Assembly: GCA_023374045.1 (NCBI GenBank)
Contig: CM041782.1
Coordinates: 186,638,925 to 186,702,924, forward strand
Direction: 5' to 3'
Source of the DNA: Limonium bicolor
Lineage: Eukaryota; Streptophyta; Magnoliopsida; Caryophyllales; Plumbaginaceae
DNA: 64,000 nucleotides
The translations under genes and the position numbers were made by a program. Positions 12,281 through 23,800 of the stretch are shown here, piece by piece (the stretch's first letter is position 1; every line of letters starts with the position of its first letter). The notes below the pieces were generated by a model, which worked only from the letters and a program-made list of their open reading frames with translations, searched no databases and was not told the DNA's origin.

Positions 12281-13743
12281 CTCCAAAAAGCAAACTCATC
12301 TTCTCATTTCCTTCTCTTCTTTCATTTCACATGGTTTCTTCACCTTCTCCTTTCCTCCATTTACGATTTGCAACAGCCCTCTCTTCTCCATCTTCATTTC
12401 CTTGCCAAATCCAACTCCATGCTCCAAATCAAATTCTAAGACCATATTTGTCTTAGTTAGGTCAAGCTCTACACTTCTACCTTTTCAAATCTTCAAGAGC
12501 TCAATTTTGGTGCCATGGAGAATCACCATTGATGGAGCTTGAGCTTGTGTTTCCACATATTATCACTCTCCTTTGCTTCTAGGTAAGGAATCTCAAACAA
12601 AAATCAAGTTTCCTCCTTGTTTTTGTCATGTCCGAAAATACACATTGAAGGAGCTCTTTATGTGACTTTGTTTTAGCTTCATTCCAACCCTTCATGGACT
12701 AGGTGGAGTCCTCTCTTCATAGATATTCAAACTCTCTTCAAAATCAAGGTAAAACAAGTACATTAATGTTTTTGAATAATGTAAACCTAGGGTTTACAAT
12801 GAGATGAAGCTTAAAGCTTGAATACTCATTATGTTGTTTGTATAATGTTTAATAGTTGAAAAGGAACCAAATGCCTTACCGGTTTGGTAAGGAAACAAGA
12901 AAGAAATTTGGGAGGAAAAGAGGTAAATATGCTATCTTAATGAGATTTAATGCCTTAGGAGAAATAAGCTTATAATGCTTGTTAAAACTACCTAAAGAGC
13001 AAATGGTGAATGACCTAGTAAAGTGTTCTCAAGGAGACTAGTAAAAGAACATATGTGATGGTGTATGTATTTGCAGGTCAAAGGCATTATTTATGTGGGA
13101 AATTCAGTGTTTATGGCTTATGCAATTTAAGGGCCTAAGAGCCATGTTATTTAAGGGCCTAAGTGCCAAGCAATTTAAGCTTATGCACTATATTGTGATG
13201 TAGTGCTAAATGTGTGAAGTTTGTGTATAAATGGTGTTTGATGGATTTTAGGTGTTTTGAATGGAATAAGGTAAAAACCTAAGTGTTTGGATGTGAGTAT
13301 ATACAAGAGAAGCTATGGCCAAATTTGGGAAAATGTGTGAGAAGTTCTAAGTGTTTTAAATGGTCTTGGTGAACTAGGAAGTGTTAAAGGGAATAAATGT
13401 TTACTTGAGAAAAGAATTCAAGGAGTTGTAAAAAGGAGATTTAGTTAGTAAGAAAAGGAGTTGAGAGATGATGTTAAGGTGTAGAGGAAACACCTTGGTG
13501 TAGTAGTCATTATTGGTGAACTACCACTTAGAAATCTTAAGGAGAAAACATCCTAAGTGCTAGGAATTTTGTAAGAAATTTGTGAATGATAAGATGGTTT
13601 TGGTGAGTGATTTAAAGAGTTTAGCATATGGCTAAAGGTGTGTTTGATGTGCCAAATGATGTTAGGAAACATTATGAGGCTTTAGGAGAAGTTTGGGGAA
13701 AGTTATCTAAGTGTTTAAAGGCTTGAGAATTGAGAATTTTGCC

Positions 13744-13995
13744 TTGTCCGAACTTCCGTCCGGACATGGAAGTTCGGACAGGCTCTGTTGGACAAGGAAA
13801 ATTCCACTCTCGAACTGTGTCCGAACTTGGGAAGTCCGGACACAAGTTCGGACGTCACTATTTCAATCTAGGAATTTCTCTCGAACTGTGTCCGAACTTG
13901 GGAAGTCCAGACACAAGTTCGGACGTGTGTATAGTTTTTCAGTATTAGGTCGCGGCTTGCGTCCGAACTTGGAAGTTCGGACACAAGTTCGGACA
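13744..13995. repeat. GTCCGAACTT palindrome cluster, LARD-plus 5' LTR
   Basis: Four units about 70 bp apart. Each has GTCCGAACTT, then AAGTCCGGAC or AAGTTCGGAC, then usually CAAGTTCGGAC; units 2 and 3 are followed by related spacers. Strong hairpins are possible within and between units. It lies about 1.9-2.2 kb before the LTR end and inside the probable RNA leader. Confidence 0.92.
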
Positions 13996-15790
13996 AGGCA
14001 CTGTATGGACCAAAATTGTTGTTTTAAGGTATAGAAATGGTGTGTAATGATGGGGATTGATAGGTAATGATGTTATAAGGTTGTTAAGGACTTGTTAGGT
14101 GAGTTTTAATGACAATTAAGTGGGTGAAAAGTTGTAATAAAAGTGAAAGTAAAACAAGTTAAAATGTAAAGTTATTTAACCAAGTTAACGGGGATAAGTT
14201 ATAAGCATTAGACTTTAAACAATCATGTTACCCCGATGTTAATAAAAGTATATGTAATGTTATCAGTTGTTCGAGAATTGCTCGAGGAACATAAGTGGAC
14301 GTGGTAAAGTGGACTCCGGTGACAGGTATGGTTTTCTTGCAACCTGTGTCCTACCGGATTACACCGGCTTGTATGCCAATGTGTTTTTTCTGTATGTTTG
14401 CCACGTTATGAGATAAATCATGAAACGAGTTTACAGTCGTTATTGTTATTGTATGTTTACGTGCCGATACCGGTAACCTCGAATGCGCTTGAAGGGCTAG
14501 TTAACCACTATTAGGTAAACGTAGGAGAACGGTATCCGGTAACAACGTTTCCGACTTAAGGAACGTTCTAACCACGGCTATGCGTGAGTTGGTTATGTGA
14601 TGTTTGTGTGATGTTTGTATGTGAATGTATGACTCTCTCTTCCCTTGTGTACGTCTAACAAGACTTAACCCAATGTTTGTGATTGTTAAATAAAGTTCAA
14701 GTTGAACTTCTAACAAGTGCTAACGGGGGAGTGAGGAGTCCGGTCTGTTCCGGCCACGCGTGTGAGTATGGGGGTCGTTGTCATAGCAGGTTCGATCCTC
14801 TCTGTATGTTATGGTTGTTTTCCAATTTGGTTCCCAACCTTCCCTTTAGCTTAACCAAGGCTATTACTGACTCACGTCGGGCCACAGGGGCATACTATTG
14901 TTATGTTTGTTTCGGTGTGCTTGGATCACTATATCCGAGACACCTTGTGTTAAGTTAACCGTCCATTTAACGAGACGGTAACGAGTTATGTAACGAGCTT
15001 ATCATGAGACTGGCAACATTCTCTAGGCTCACCAGTGTATTAGTAATGTTTGGGTCGGTTCCTCAGAGGACCATTCCCGTTATGTTATGTGTCTTTGTTG
15101 TGATGCAATACCTATTGCTGTGTTATGTTGTGCACGTGGAAACGTGCAAAGTGTTGTTAAGTGTTGTTATGTAGTGTATGTTATAAGTTGTGAAAGGTGG
15201 AGTGTGTGGATCATGGATATGATTCCCAGTTTGTGTTAAGAGGCGTTTAAGGATAACCCGATTTAAGGGTATGTGTCGTCTATTGAGGAAGTAGCTCCAT
15301 TAGAGGAGGATCACTCTAGGGATGATGAATACCATGAGTGACTTATTAAGTAGGATGTATTATCCGATTGTTGAGCCCATTGAGGCGAAATGTTAAGTGT
15401 TGTGTGTTTACTGTTACATGCATGATTTAAATAATCAACCGCATGCTAACGACAAGTAGTTGTGCGTGGCCCGGTAGCATGTGGGCTGCGGGATTACCAT
15501 ACCAGCAAAGGTGCTGAGCCCCTTGGGGGCCACCCTTTCTCTTCTTTCCTATTTCAGGTACGAAGTGCTGGAAGCCGTTCGAGAGTAGGACGGGTAGTCG
15601 TCATACATGGGTAATCATTTGAGTGTATGTATACAGTAGGTGTAGTAAGACCGAAATTGTTGTCGGCATCAGTTTATAATACTCGGTATAGTTGGAAGGT
15701 GTACGTTGTTGTTGTTGTTAATGGAAAGGGATAGTAATGTGTAGCCGCTCGGGAATTTAGCCCATCAGACCGTACAATGTGTATGTAATA

Positions 15791-15820
15791 GCCTTGTTAG
15801 CCACGTGGGTGGCTAACGGC
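15791..15820 (+). promoter_or_regulatory. LTR-end hairpin, LARD-plus 5' LTR
   Basis: GTTAGCCAC (15796-15804), loop GTGG, GTGGCTAAC (15809-15817): a perfect 9-bp stem extended by outer GCC/GGC across a TT bulge. It contains a CACGTG (G-box core), so a protein-binding site is an alternative reading. An identical copy lies at 25131-25160. Confidence 0.6.
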
Positions 15821-15914
15821 GTGTAACACCAACGAGATAAGTAATGTGATGAAGTTGTTTTTCCGCTGCAGTTTATTGTAAGTGTGTTAATGTTGGATGG
15901 GGTGTTACAAAAAG

Positions 15915-15926
15915 TGGTATCAGAGC
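15915..15926 (+). promoter_or_regulatory. Primer binding site (initiator Met tRNA type)
   Basis: TGGTATCAGAGC, complementary to the 3' end of plant initiator-Met tRNA, 5 nt after the LTR end. Its last eight bases are part of a perfect hairpin that runs to 15942. Confidence 0.9.
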
Positions 15927-15942
15927 GAAGTATCGCTCTGAT
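15919..15942 (+). promoter_or_regulatory. Hairpin overlapping the primer binding site
   Basis: ATCAGAGCGA, loop AGTA, TCGCTCTGAT: a perfect 10-bp stem. The 3' arm carries GCTCTGAT, the same bases as the tRNA segment that would pair to the primer site, so the RNA contains its own competitor. LARD-minus has the identical hairpin at 57723-57746. Confidence 0.75.
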
Positions 15943-18900
15943 GACTGAATTACCGAGCTTAGGAAGTACCGAGTTAGGATTTAAGTACTTTGGGTTAAGG
16001 GTTGAGTGATAGCGTGAGAGATACGCTAGATAGGAACTACCAGTGAATACTGGAAAACCTACAATATCCATCCCACCCTCCACAATCCCTGTTATATAAC
16101 TTGGGAAACAACGCTAGAGAGATGGAAGTCCACTTTTACTCGGGAATACCCGATCTGGCTGTTATTAAGTACCTCCAAAGGTACGGAGAACCTGTCATAC
16201 GGTAGATCCCGAAAACTGGGAATCCCAAAGACGGTCTCCATCTAAACAATGTTAACCGCATTCCATAGCAAAGAATGAAGGATCTTGTGTATAGAGGAAT
16301 AGAATTTCCGGCAACCTGGGTCGACATGCTAAGCAGTCGAGAATAACCAGGTTGCAACGCACCAACCGTGCAACAGGCAAGAAGTGGATTAATAAAACCG
16401 AGACAAGTGTCTACGGGACCACAATTGATAAACAATACACCAACGGTATACCAACCGACAAGGGAACTACAACCTAGTGCCCAAACAAGAGACAAGTCTC
16501 AGTAACCACGACAAGTGCGTGGAACGGGCTATAAAGAGAATAAAATACTAAGAAAAAGGGGTCTCCCAGAATGGGAAACACCCTAGTTGATGATCGTCAG
16601 GTGAAGACAGTGAGAAGTCACCTAGAAGAGTTATTATCAAGGCAGTAAGATCAGTGAGGGCCAACAAGGCCACTGTTGACAGTATGGGTAAAGACAATAC
16701 CATAACCAGTATGTGTTAAACCGATAGCCAATTAGCATGGCGCACTTGCCAATAGCAAGTGCTGCTATAACAGGGCTGTTCGGGAAATTTATAACCACTA
16801 CAAGTACTTAGTAAAGTACCATGAAGTTAAAAAGGATCATTATGACCATGGAAGGGCTTGATAGCCTAACCTCTGTAACTGTAAGTACACCAGTCAGCAA
16901 GAAGCTAGACATGGTTAAGGTAAGAAGATGTTGTGAAACCATGAAAATTTTCTTTTAAACCCAAATTTATTCTAACCCTTTTCTTTTCAAAACCAGATTT
17001 TCTTTCAAACCAACACTTCTTTCGAACCTTCTTTTAAACCAAACCAGTAAGAAAACCAAGGGCAGATGATAAGATACGACAGTGGATAAACTTTCCTCGA
17101 TTAAGTTCGGGAAGCATGGAATGAATATTGTCACGGGACAATATAAGGGAGTTGACAACAGAATACTTCACCTAGGCGTGTGACGGACACTACGAGTGTA
17201 CCAATTGAATTGTGGGACGACCGCACTCCGATAGGAGCTTGTGGGCCTGACAGACCTACTTATGGGTTAGTTGGGTAAGTAGTAATGTATCTATGATACC
17301 CCATATATGTATACGAGAAGAGTCCGAAACACGGGAAGTAGTCGACTCCGTCTACGGTCAGCAGTATAAATCAAGCAAGAGCTAAGGATTACAAGGAATA
17401 GTTGAAGCTAAGGAACTCAGTTAAGTTAACGAGACTAAAAGGATTAGTGAATTCCTCTCAAGGAAATGTTTAAGAGTTAGCAAGTGCGAAGGGCACAAAC
17501 TGTTATGTAAAGACATCACATATGTCTTAAGGATCCTTAGGGATAAAACATGTTAGCTGGAACGGTGACCCAGCTTGTACATGGCAAGCAAATGCCTAAT
17601 GTGGACACATTAATGTGCAATGAACGGGATGAAAATTCCCAGAATGAGTACCTACACCACTAGGAAATGTCGATCGTCACAAAAGAAGATAATAAGCCAT
17701 TTAAGAACGCAAACGGCGTGGCTAATAGAATGTACCAATAAGTGTGAAACAAATGTAAGGCATAACGTAGCAACACCCAGGAGCAACCCTTGAGGGGTGT
17801 TCGCATCAACAATTGTTGAACAAAATGACATGACAGAAACACAAGGGTTGAAACTAACACCCAGTTTAGACATGAGTTGTCAGGAGACGGACTGACAATC
17901 CTAAAGGGCATCCCATGAAAGGAAACGTGATGCAACGACTTGTCATGGAGCCCAATATAATATCCAAACCATGTAATATTGTACAGAGAAGTACATGTGT
18001 GTGGACAGCCTAAAATGAGCTCAGCTCAAGGCAAATAAGGCTTATAAGCCATAAGCAAGATATGTTATATAAATTCGATTGATGGTAGAAGTTTATGTTG
18101 TATAAGTGAATAGAGTGGTAAACGAACCACTGCATTAAGAGGGGGGATACCTCTCGAAATTGTGACACCGCAGGAGCGGTAGTTATGTGAATCAAGTTCA
18201 AGAAATATGTTAAGGATGGACAACGTTATTATTGAAAGAGAGCAGTTAGCTTAGTAGTACGTGTGTATAAAGTGAAGCACCTGGCTGAATAATGCCGGCT
18301 TGTGACTCGAATTATCGATGCTCAAGGAGCATTCGGTAGTCATCCAGATGAATGATGAACCATAATATAAGTATGGGTGTGGAAGTTAATATGACGGTAA
18401 ACACGATATAAGCTGATGTTATACAGGGAGTAAGAGCACGGTGCGCAACAAGCGACTGTTGTATAAGTGTTGTTAAACGAAAACGTAACAGATAAGATCA
18501 GTTATGAGTTAAACTCAGTGGAGATGCAAGATAATTGATATTAAACAGACTCGGCAGTAAGCCAGTAGCCAGTATTATGAGATCAGAATTTCAGTGAAAT
18601 ACAGTGTGAATTCCATGGCGAATCACATAAGGGATTTACTGTCAAGAGTTTACGCCTCTGCACTCTGTATGACTGAGTGTTTTGGTATTGCACTTGCGCA
18701 GTAATGATCGAGTGGGATAGCTAGGAAGTGGAAACACGTTAATTGTGGAGCAATAATGTTATAATGGCCGATGCATAGGAAATGCAAGGCCGCACCAATA
18801 AAAAGTACTTGTACAAAACCAAATGTGGAGACATGATTAACAGTAAGTGACTACAGTAGCACTAACCGCCAAATATCGGTATGGAATATACCCCAAATGT

Positions 18901-19450
18901 TGTAAATAGCTGAGAGAGCACTACACACTAGGTAGTAGCTCAATCTCAACCGACAGTAAGTCGGTAGAAGCAAGTTAATCATTGTGAAATACATAGCTGT
19001 ATACATAGTAAATTGTTATGGAAGTGGATAGAAAGTGTATAACTCACCGAATTCGCTAACGGTAAGAGATACCACGCGTCGGTTGAGAAACCTTTGTTAC
19101 CAAGATGAAGGTGACAATTGGGGATGTACAATACAGTAAGAATAACAAAAGGGAGCAATTAAGCTCTACAGTTATTAGAGTTTCGCAGCAGAAACTAGTG
19201 AACCAGTGCTTCAAATGTACAACGTGAATAACGAATATGAGTGGATGGCTAATTATTAACGCCTAGAAGCCTAACAGGCTAGAATCGAAACCAACTAAGA
19301 GTTTAAACAAACTCCAATGAGAATTCTTGGTTTAGGAACTAAACCGCCAATATGGTTAAGATCCTCTAATCAGAATCCATTGTGTAATAGACCGCGTGGA
19401 AGTTAAAACACTTCACGACGGCAGAACATTTAAGCTAATGTTTAGTGATT

Positions 19451-19486
19451 GATTACGTGGGCGTAATCCCTTTTAAGGGGGTAGAG
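19451..19486 (+). promoter_or_regulatory. Internal hairpin plus polypurine tract
   Basis: GATTACG-TGGG-CGTAATC followed by CCCTTTTAAGGGGGTAGAG. The tract is the same as the 3' polypurine tract, 1.33 kb downstream, and is likewise preceded by a small hairpin of different sequence. LARD-minus has the counterpart at 54181-54216. It may act as a central polypurine tract or be a relic of an earlier 3' end. Confidence 0.6.
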
Positions 19487-20779
19487 CGCAAAACCACTTA
19501 GTGTATATTACCGTACAAGTGTACGTAGTGTATGTGATTTATATTGTGCATAGCACAAAATAATTATTGTTTTGATGATTGGTGTGTGTGTTACGTAAAC
19601 ATACACATTCATTCATGGTTTAATTGTGGTAATTGCGCTCAGAAGATGCGAATACCATTGTGATAAGTGTGTGTGTTTGTTAACAGTTGTGTGTGATAGT
19701 ACAAGTGTGGGGAGTAGAGAAACTCCCGGGGAACAAAAGCCCCGACAGTGTATAAAGGTAAAACCAGGTGTTGTATTTTGATAAAATATATGTGTATATA
19801 TATATATACTTTATAGTGATGCATAAAAGGGTATGAAACCGACATAGAACCTAGTGAGAATAAGATTCCCTAGGCAACAGGATTAAAGTGTATGAGAATA
19901 ACTGATAGACGAAGATCTATCTTTGGAGATGTTATGATCATGATTAGAATGATTTAAAAGATAGAAAATTGGAAATGAGTGATTTAATTGATGCTTGAAA
20001 ATGAAGTGGGAGGTGGAACTTGATTTGCATGTGATCAAGGGAAGCCGAACACAAATTGGAGTGGAAGGATAGTTCTACACTGATGCTGATCACATCAGGG
20101 TTGGATGATTCTTGAAGCTCCCTATAAGTGGTCACAAATAACCACACTAATAAAAGAAGCAAAGAGCTTAAGTTGGACTTGGAGTTGTGTGTGTTTTCAA
20201 AAGGATTTTAAATTGGTATTTATAAAACGTTGATGGATACTTTACATAATTAAAGTCTTCTTACTTAACCTCACAAGGAAATTTTAAATTTAAGTGATTG
20301 TTTTAATCTCCCAAAGGCACGGGGACGGAAGGTGTCCATCGCGACCGGGTTCTACACGGGATCATAGTGTATATCAAGGATATTTTTGATTGCTATACAT
20401 GCTCTGACATGTTGTGTGGTATGTGTAATGAATGTTGTTTTGACTTTGATTTCCTAAAGTGTATACTATCAAGGCCTATGAGTCTAAATGTGTTGTGTTA
20501 CATAGACCTAAGTGTCTGAAGACTGTTATGTTGTGGGGACCTATGTTCCAAATGTTGTTAAGAAGTGAGTCAAAGGGGTTGTTATGTATGTGTAAGTGTT
20601 GTTAAGATACCCGGACCATAGAGTCCGAGGTTATCATGTGGATATGTTATGTTATGTGTGGATGTGAATGTGTTGCCCGGACCATTAAGTCCGAGGTTGT
20701 GATGTAAAGTGTGTTTGGTTATGGAAGTTTATTTCCAAGTGATTCATGTGTTCTAATCTAATGGTGTGTGGAAAGTGTG

Positions 20780-20814
20780 AACTTCGAGGACGAAGTTCTT
20801 TTAAGGGGGTAGAT
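20780..20814 (+). promoter_or_regulatory. 3' hairpin plus polypurine tract of LARD-plus
   Basis: AACTTCG-AGGA-CGAAGTT (20780-20797), then TTTTAAGGGGGTAGAT ending directly at the 3' LTR. The tract would prime plus-strand DNA synthesis. Confidence 0.85.
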
Positions 20815-23800
20815 TGAAATACCCCAAACCTTGATACGTGGTTTAAATATCAAACTATGTTATATAAAGGCTAAAAAGTGCCTTAGAAACATCAGTGGAC
20901 AATTTAAAATATAGTAAAGTGCAATAAAGCACTAAGCCACAGTATGAGCAAAAACATGCTCTAAGCTATGAGTGAACTTGGTTAGGACCCAAAGAGCCTA
21001 CCAAGACTTGATAACATTTAATTATGATTTGATGGGGCTAAATAAGTCCTTAGGAAACTTTGGTAGACAATGAAACCAAATAAAACACAAGGAAATACCT
21101 TAAAGTCAATAAGAGCAAAATGTGCTCTAAGCTTGGAATAAATTTGTATAAGACCTAATGGTCATACCTATACCTTATAACTATGTTAATGAACATATTA
21201 AATCAATTACCAAAGAAAACCAAGCTTGAAAACAAGTTAAAACACAAAATGTGCTTTAAGGAGTCTTAAAGCACGTTTTTGAAAAATTGTCTTGTAAATG
21301 AGTTTTGAATGGCTAAATGTCCATCATTACTCTTTAATTAACATGTGTACTATATAGTATCACATTTGGGTGGCTATATTAATGGGAAATCAAAAATTTC
21401 ACTTCTATGTGCCTTAGTTTGTGAATAGTGATTTTTATAAGCTAGTTTGTAACATATGATGTTATAAGTAATTAAATGAGTCAATAAAGACTATATTACC
21501 CTCCTAACTAAATGGTGGCCGGTTTTTGTAGTAGTGAGTCACCAAGTTGTAAAAGAAATCAAATAAGTAAAGTAAAACTTAAAGTAAAGTACTATTTTGC
21601 TTTATAACATAAATATCTCCAAAAAGCAAACTCATCTTCTCATTTCCTTCTCTTCTTTCATTTCACACGGTTTCTTCACCTTCTCCTTTCCTCCATTTAC
21701 GATTTGCAACAGCCCTCTCTTCTCCATCTTCATTTCCTTGCCAAATCCAACTCCATGCTCCAAATCAAATTCTAAGACCATATTTGTCTTAGTTAGGTCA
21801 AGCTCTACACTTCTACCTTTTCAAATCTTCAAGAGCTCAATTTTGGTGCCATGGAGAATCACCATTGATGGAGCTTGAGCTTGTGTTTCCACATATTATC
21901 ACTCTCCTTTGCTTCTAGGTAAGGAATCTCAAACAAAAATCAAGTTTCCTCCTTGTTTTTGTCATGTCCGAAAATACACATTGAAGGAGCTCTTTATGTG
22001 ACTTTGTTTTAGCTTCATTCCAACCCTTCATGGACTAGGTGGAGTCCTCTCTTCATAGATATTCAAACTCTCTTCAAAGATCAAGGTAAAACAAGTACAT
22101 TAATGTTTTTGAAATAATGTAAACCTAGGGTTTACAATGAGATGAAGCTTAAAGCTTGAATACTCATTATGTTGTTTGTATAATGTTTAATAGTTCAAAA
22201 GGAACCAAATGCCTTACCGGTTTGGTAAGGAAACAAGAAAGAAATTTGGGAGGAAAAGAGGTAAATATGCTATCTTAATGAGATTTAATGCCTTAGGAGA
22301 AATAAGCTTATAATGCTTGTTAAAACTACCTAAAGAGCAAATGGTGAATGACCTAGTAAAGTGTTCTCAAGGAGACTAGTAAAAGAACATATGTGATGGT
22401 GTATGTATTTGCAGGTCAAAGGCATTATTTATGTGGGAAATTCAGTGTTTATGGCTTATGCAATTTAAGGGCCTAAGAGCCATGTTATTTAAGGGCCTAA
22501 GTGCCAAGCAATTTAAGCTTATGCACTATATTGTGATGTAGTGCTAAATGTGTGAAGTTTGTGTATAAAGTGTGTTTGATGGATTTTAGGTGTTTTGAAT
22601 GGAATAAGGTAAAAACCTAAGTGTTTGGATGTGAGTATATACAAGAGAAGCTATGGCCAAATTTGGGAAAATGTGTGAGAAGTTCTAAGTGTTTTAAATG
22701 GTCTTGGTGAACTAGGAAGTGTTAAAGGGAATAAATGTTTACTTGAGAAAAGAATTCAAGGAGTTGTAAAAAGGAGATTTAGTTAGTAAGAAAAGGAGTT
22801 GAGAGATGATGTTAAGGTGTAGAGGAAACACCTTGGTGTAGTAGTCATTATTGGTGAACTACCACTTAGAAATCTTAAGGAGAAAACATCCTAAGTGCTA
22901 GGAATTTTGTAAGAAATTTGTGAATGATAAGATGGTTTTGGTGAGTGATTTAAAGAGTTTAGCATATGGCTAAAGGTGTGTTTGATGTGTCAAATGATGT
23001 TAGGAAACATTATGAGGCTTTAGGAGAAGTTTGGGGAAAGTTATCTAAGTGTTTAAAGGCTTGAGAATTGAGAATTTTGCCTTGTCCGAACTTCCGTCCG
23101 GACATGGAAGTTCGGACAGGCTCTGTTGGACAAGGAAAATTCCACTCTCGAACTGTGTCCGAACTTGGAAGTCCGGACACAAGTTCGGACGTCACTATTT
23201 CAATCTAGGAATTTCTCTCGAACTGTGTCCGAACTTGGGAAGTCCGGACACAAGTTCGGACGTGTGTATAGTTTTCAGTATTAGGTCGCGGCTTGCGTCC
23301 GAACTTGGAAGTTCGGACACAAGTTCGGACAAGGCACTGTATGGACCAAAATTGTTGTTTTAAGGTATAGAAATGGTGTGTAATGATGGGGATTGATAGG
23401 TAATGATGTTATAAGGTTGTTAAGGACTTGTTAGGTGAGTTTTAATGACAATTAAGTGGGTGAAAAGTTGTAATAAAATGTGAAAGTAAAACAAGTTAAA
23501 ATGTAAAGTTATTTAACCAAGTTAACGGGGATAAGTTATAAGCATTAGACTTTAAACAATCATGTTACCCCGATGTTAATAAAAGTATATGTAATGTTAT
23601 CAGTTGTTCGAGAATTGCTCGAGGAACATAAGTGGACGTGGTAAAGTGGACTCCGGTGACAGGTATGGTTTTCTTGCAACCTGTGTCCTACCGGATTACA
23701 CCGGCTTGTATGCCAATGTGTTTTTCTGTATGTTTGCCACGTTATGAGATAAATCATGAAACGAGTTTACAGTCGTTATTGTTATTGTATGTTTACGTGC

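Larger units (their letters stand above)
11486..15909 (+). mobile_element. LARD-plus 5' LTR (4,424 bp)
   Basis: TGAAATACCCC ... GGGGTGTTACA. The first 780 bp form a U3-like region; a TATA-like stretch lies at 12265-12280, followed by a C/T-rich block at 12300-12440. Further in come AGGTAA words (12580, 12748), the palindrome cluster at 13744-13995, and the terminal hairpin at 15791-15820. If transcription starts just after the TATA-like stretch, about 3.6 kb of LTR is transcribed leader. A 93-codon frame at 12261-12542 occurs identically in the other LTR, which reflects LTR identity and not coding. Confidence 0.92.
15910..20814 (+). mobile_element. LARD-plus internal body, non-coding
   Basis: 4,905 bp between the LTRs. 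Sense frames are stopped throughout. Antisense frames of 60-119 codons (for example 16136-16495, 17652-17935 and 18010-18201) have counterparts in LARD-minus, but their conservation looks like ordinary sequence homology. A short sense frame after 16121 is closed by stops within about 25 codons. Contains the primer-site hairpin (15919-15942), an internal hairpin-plus-polypurine module (19451-19486) and the normal one (20780-20814). Confidence 0.85.

Noticed and set aside
12261..12542. 93-codon frame repeated identically at 21597-21878, which could suggest a conserved gene
   Set aside because: The two copies are the two LTRs of one young element; identity follows from reverse transcription. The composition is that of a C/T-rich leader, and LARD-minus does not keep the frame.
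15757..16083. Possible gag remnant downstream of the LARD-plus primer site
   Set aside because: Sense frames are closed within about 25 codons and show none of the gag landmarks; the counterpart in LARD-minus is equally closed.
16136..16495. Antisense 119-codon frame with a 145-codon counterpart at 57170-57607
   Set aside because: The similarity follows overall nucleotide homology of the LARD bodies, the frames break at different places, and no domain is recognisable. A codon-level test on many copies would settle it.
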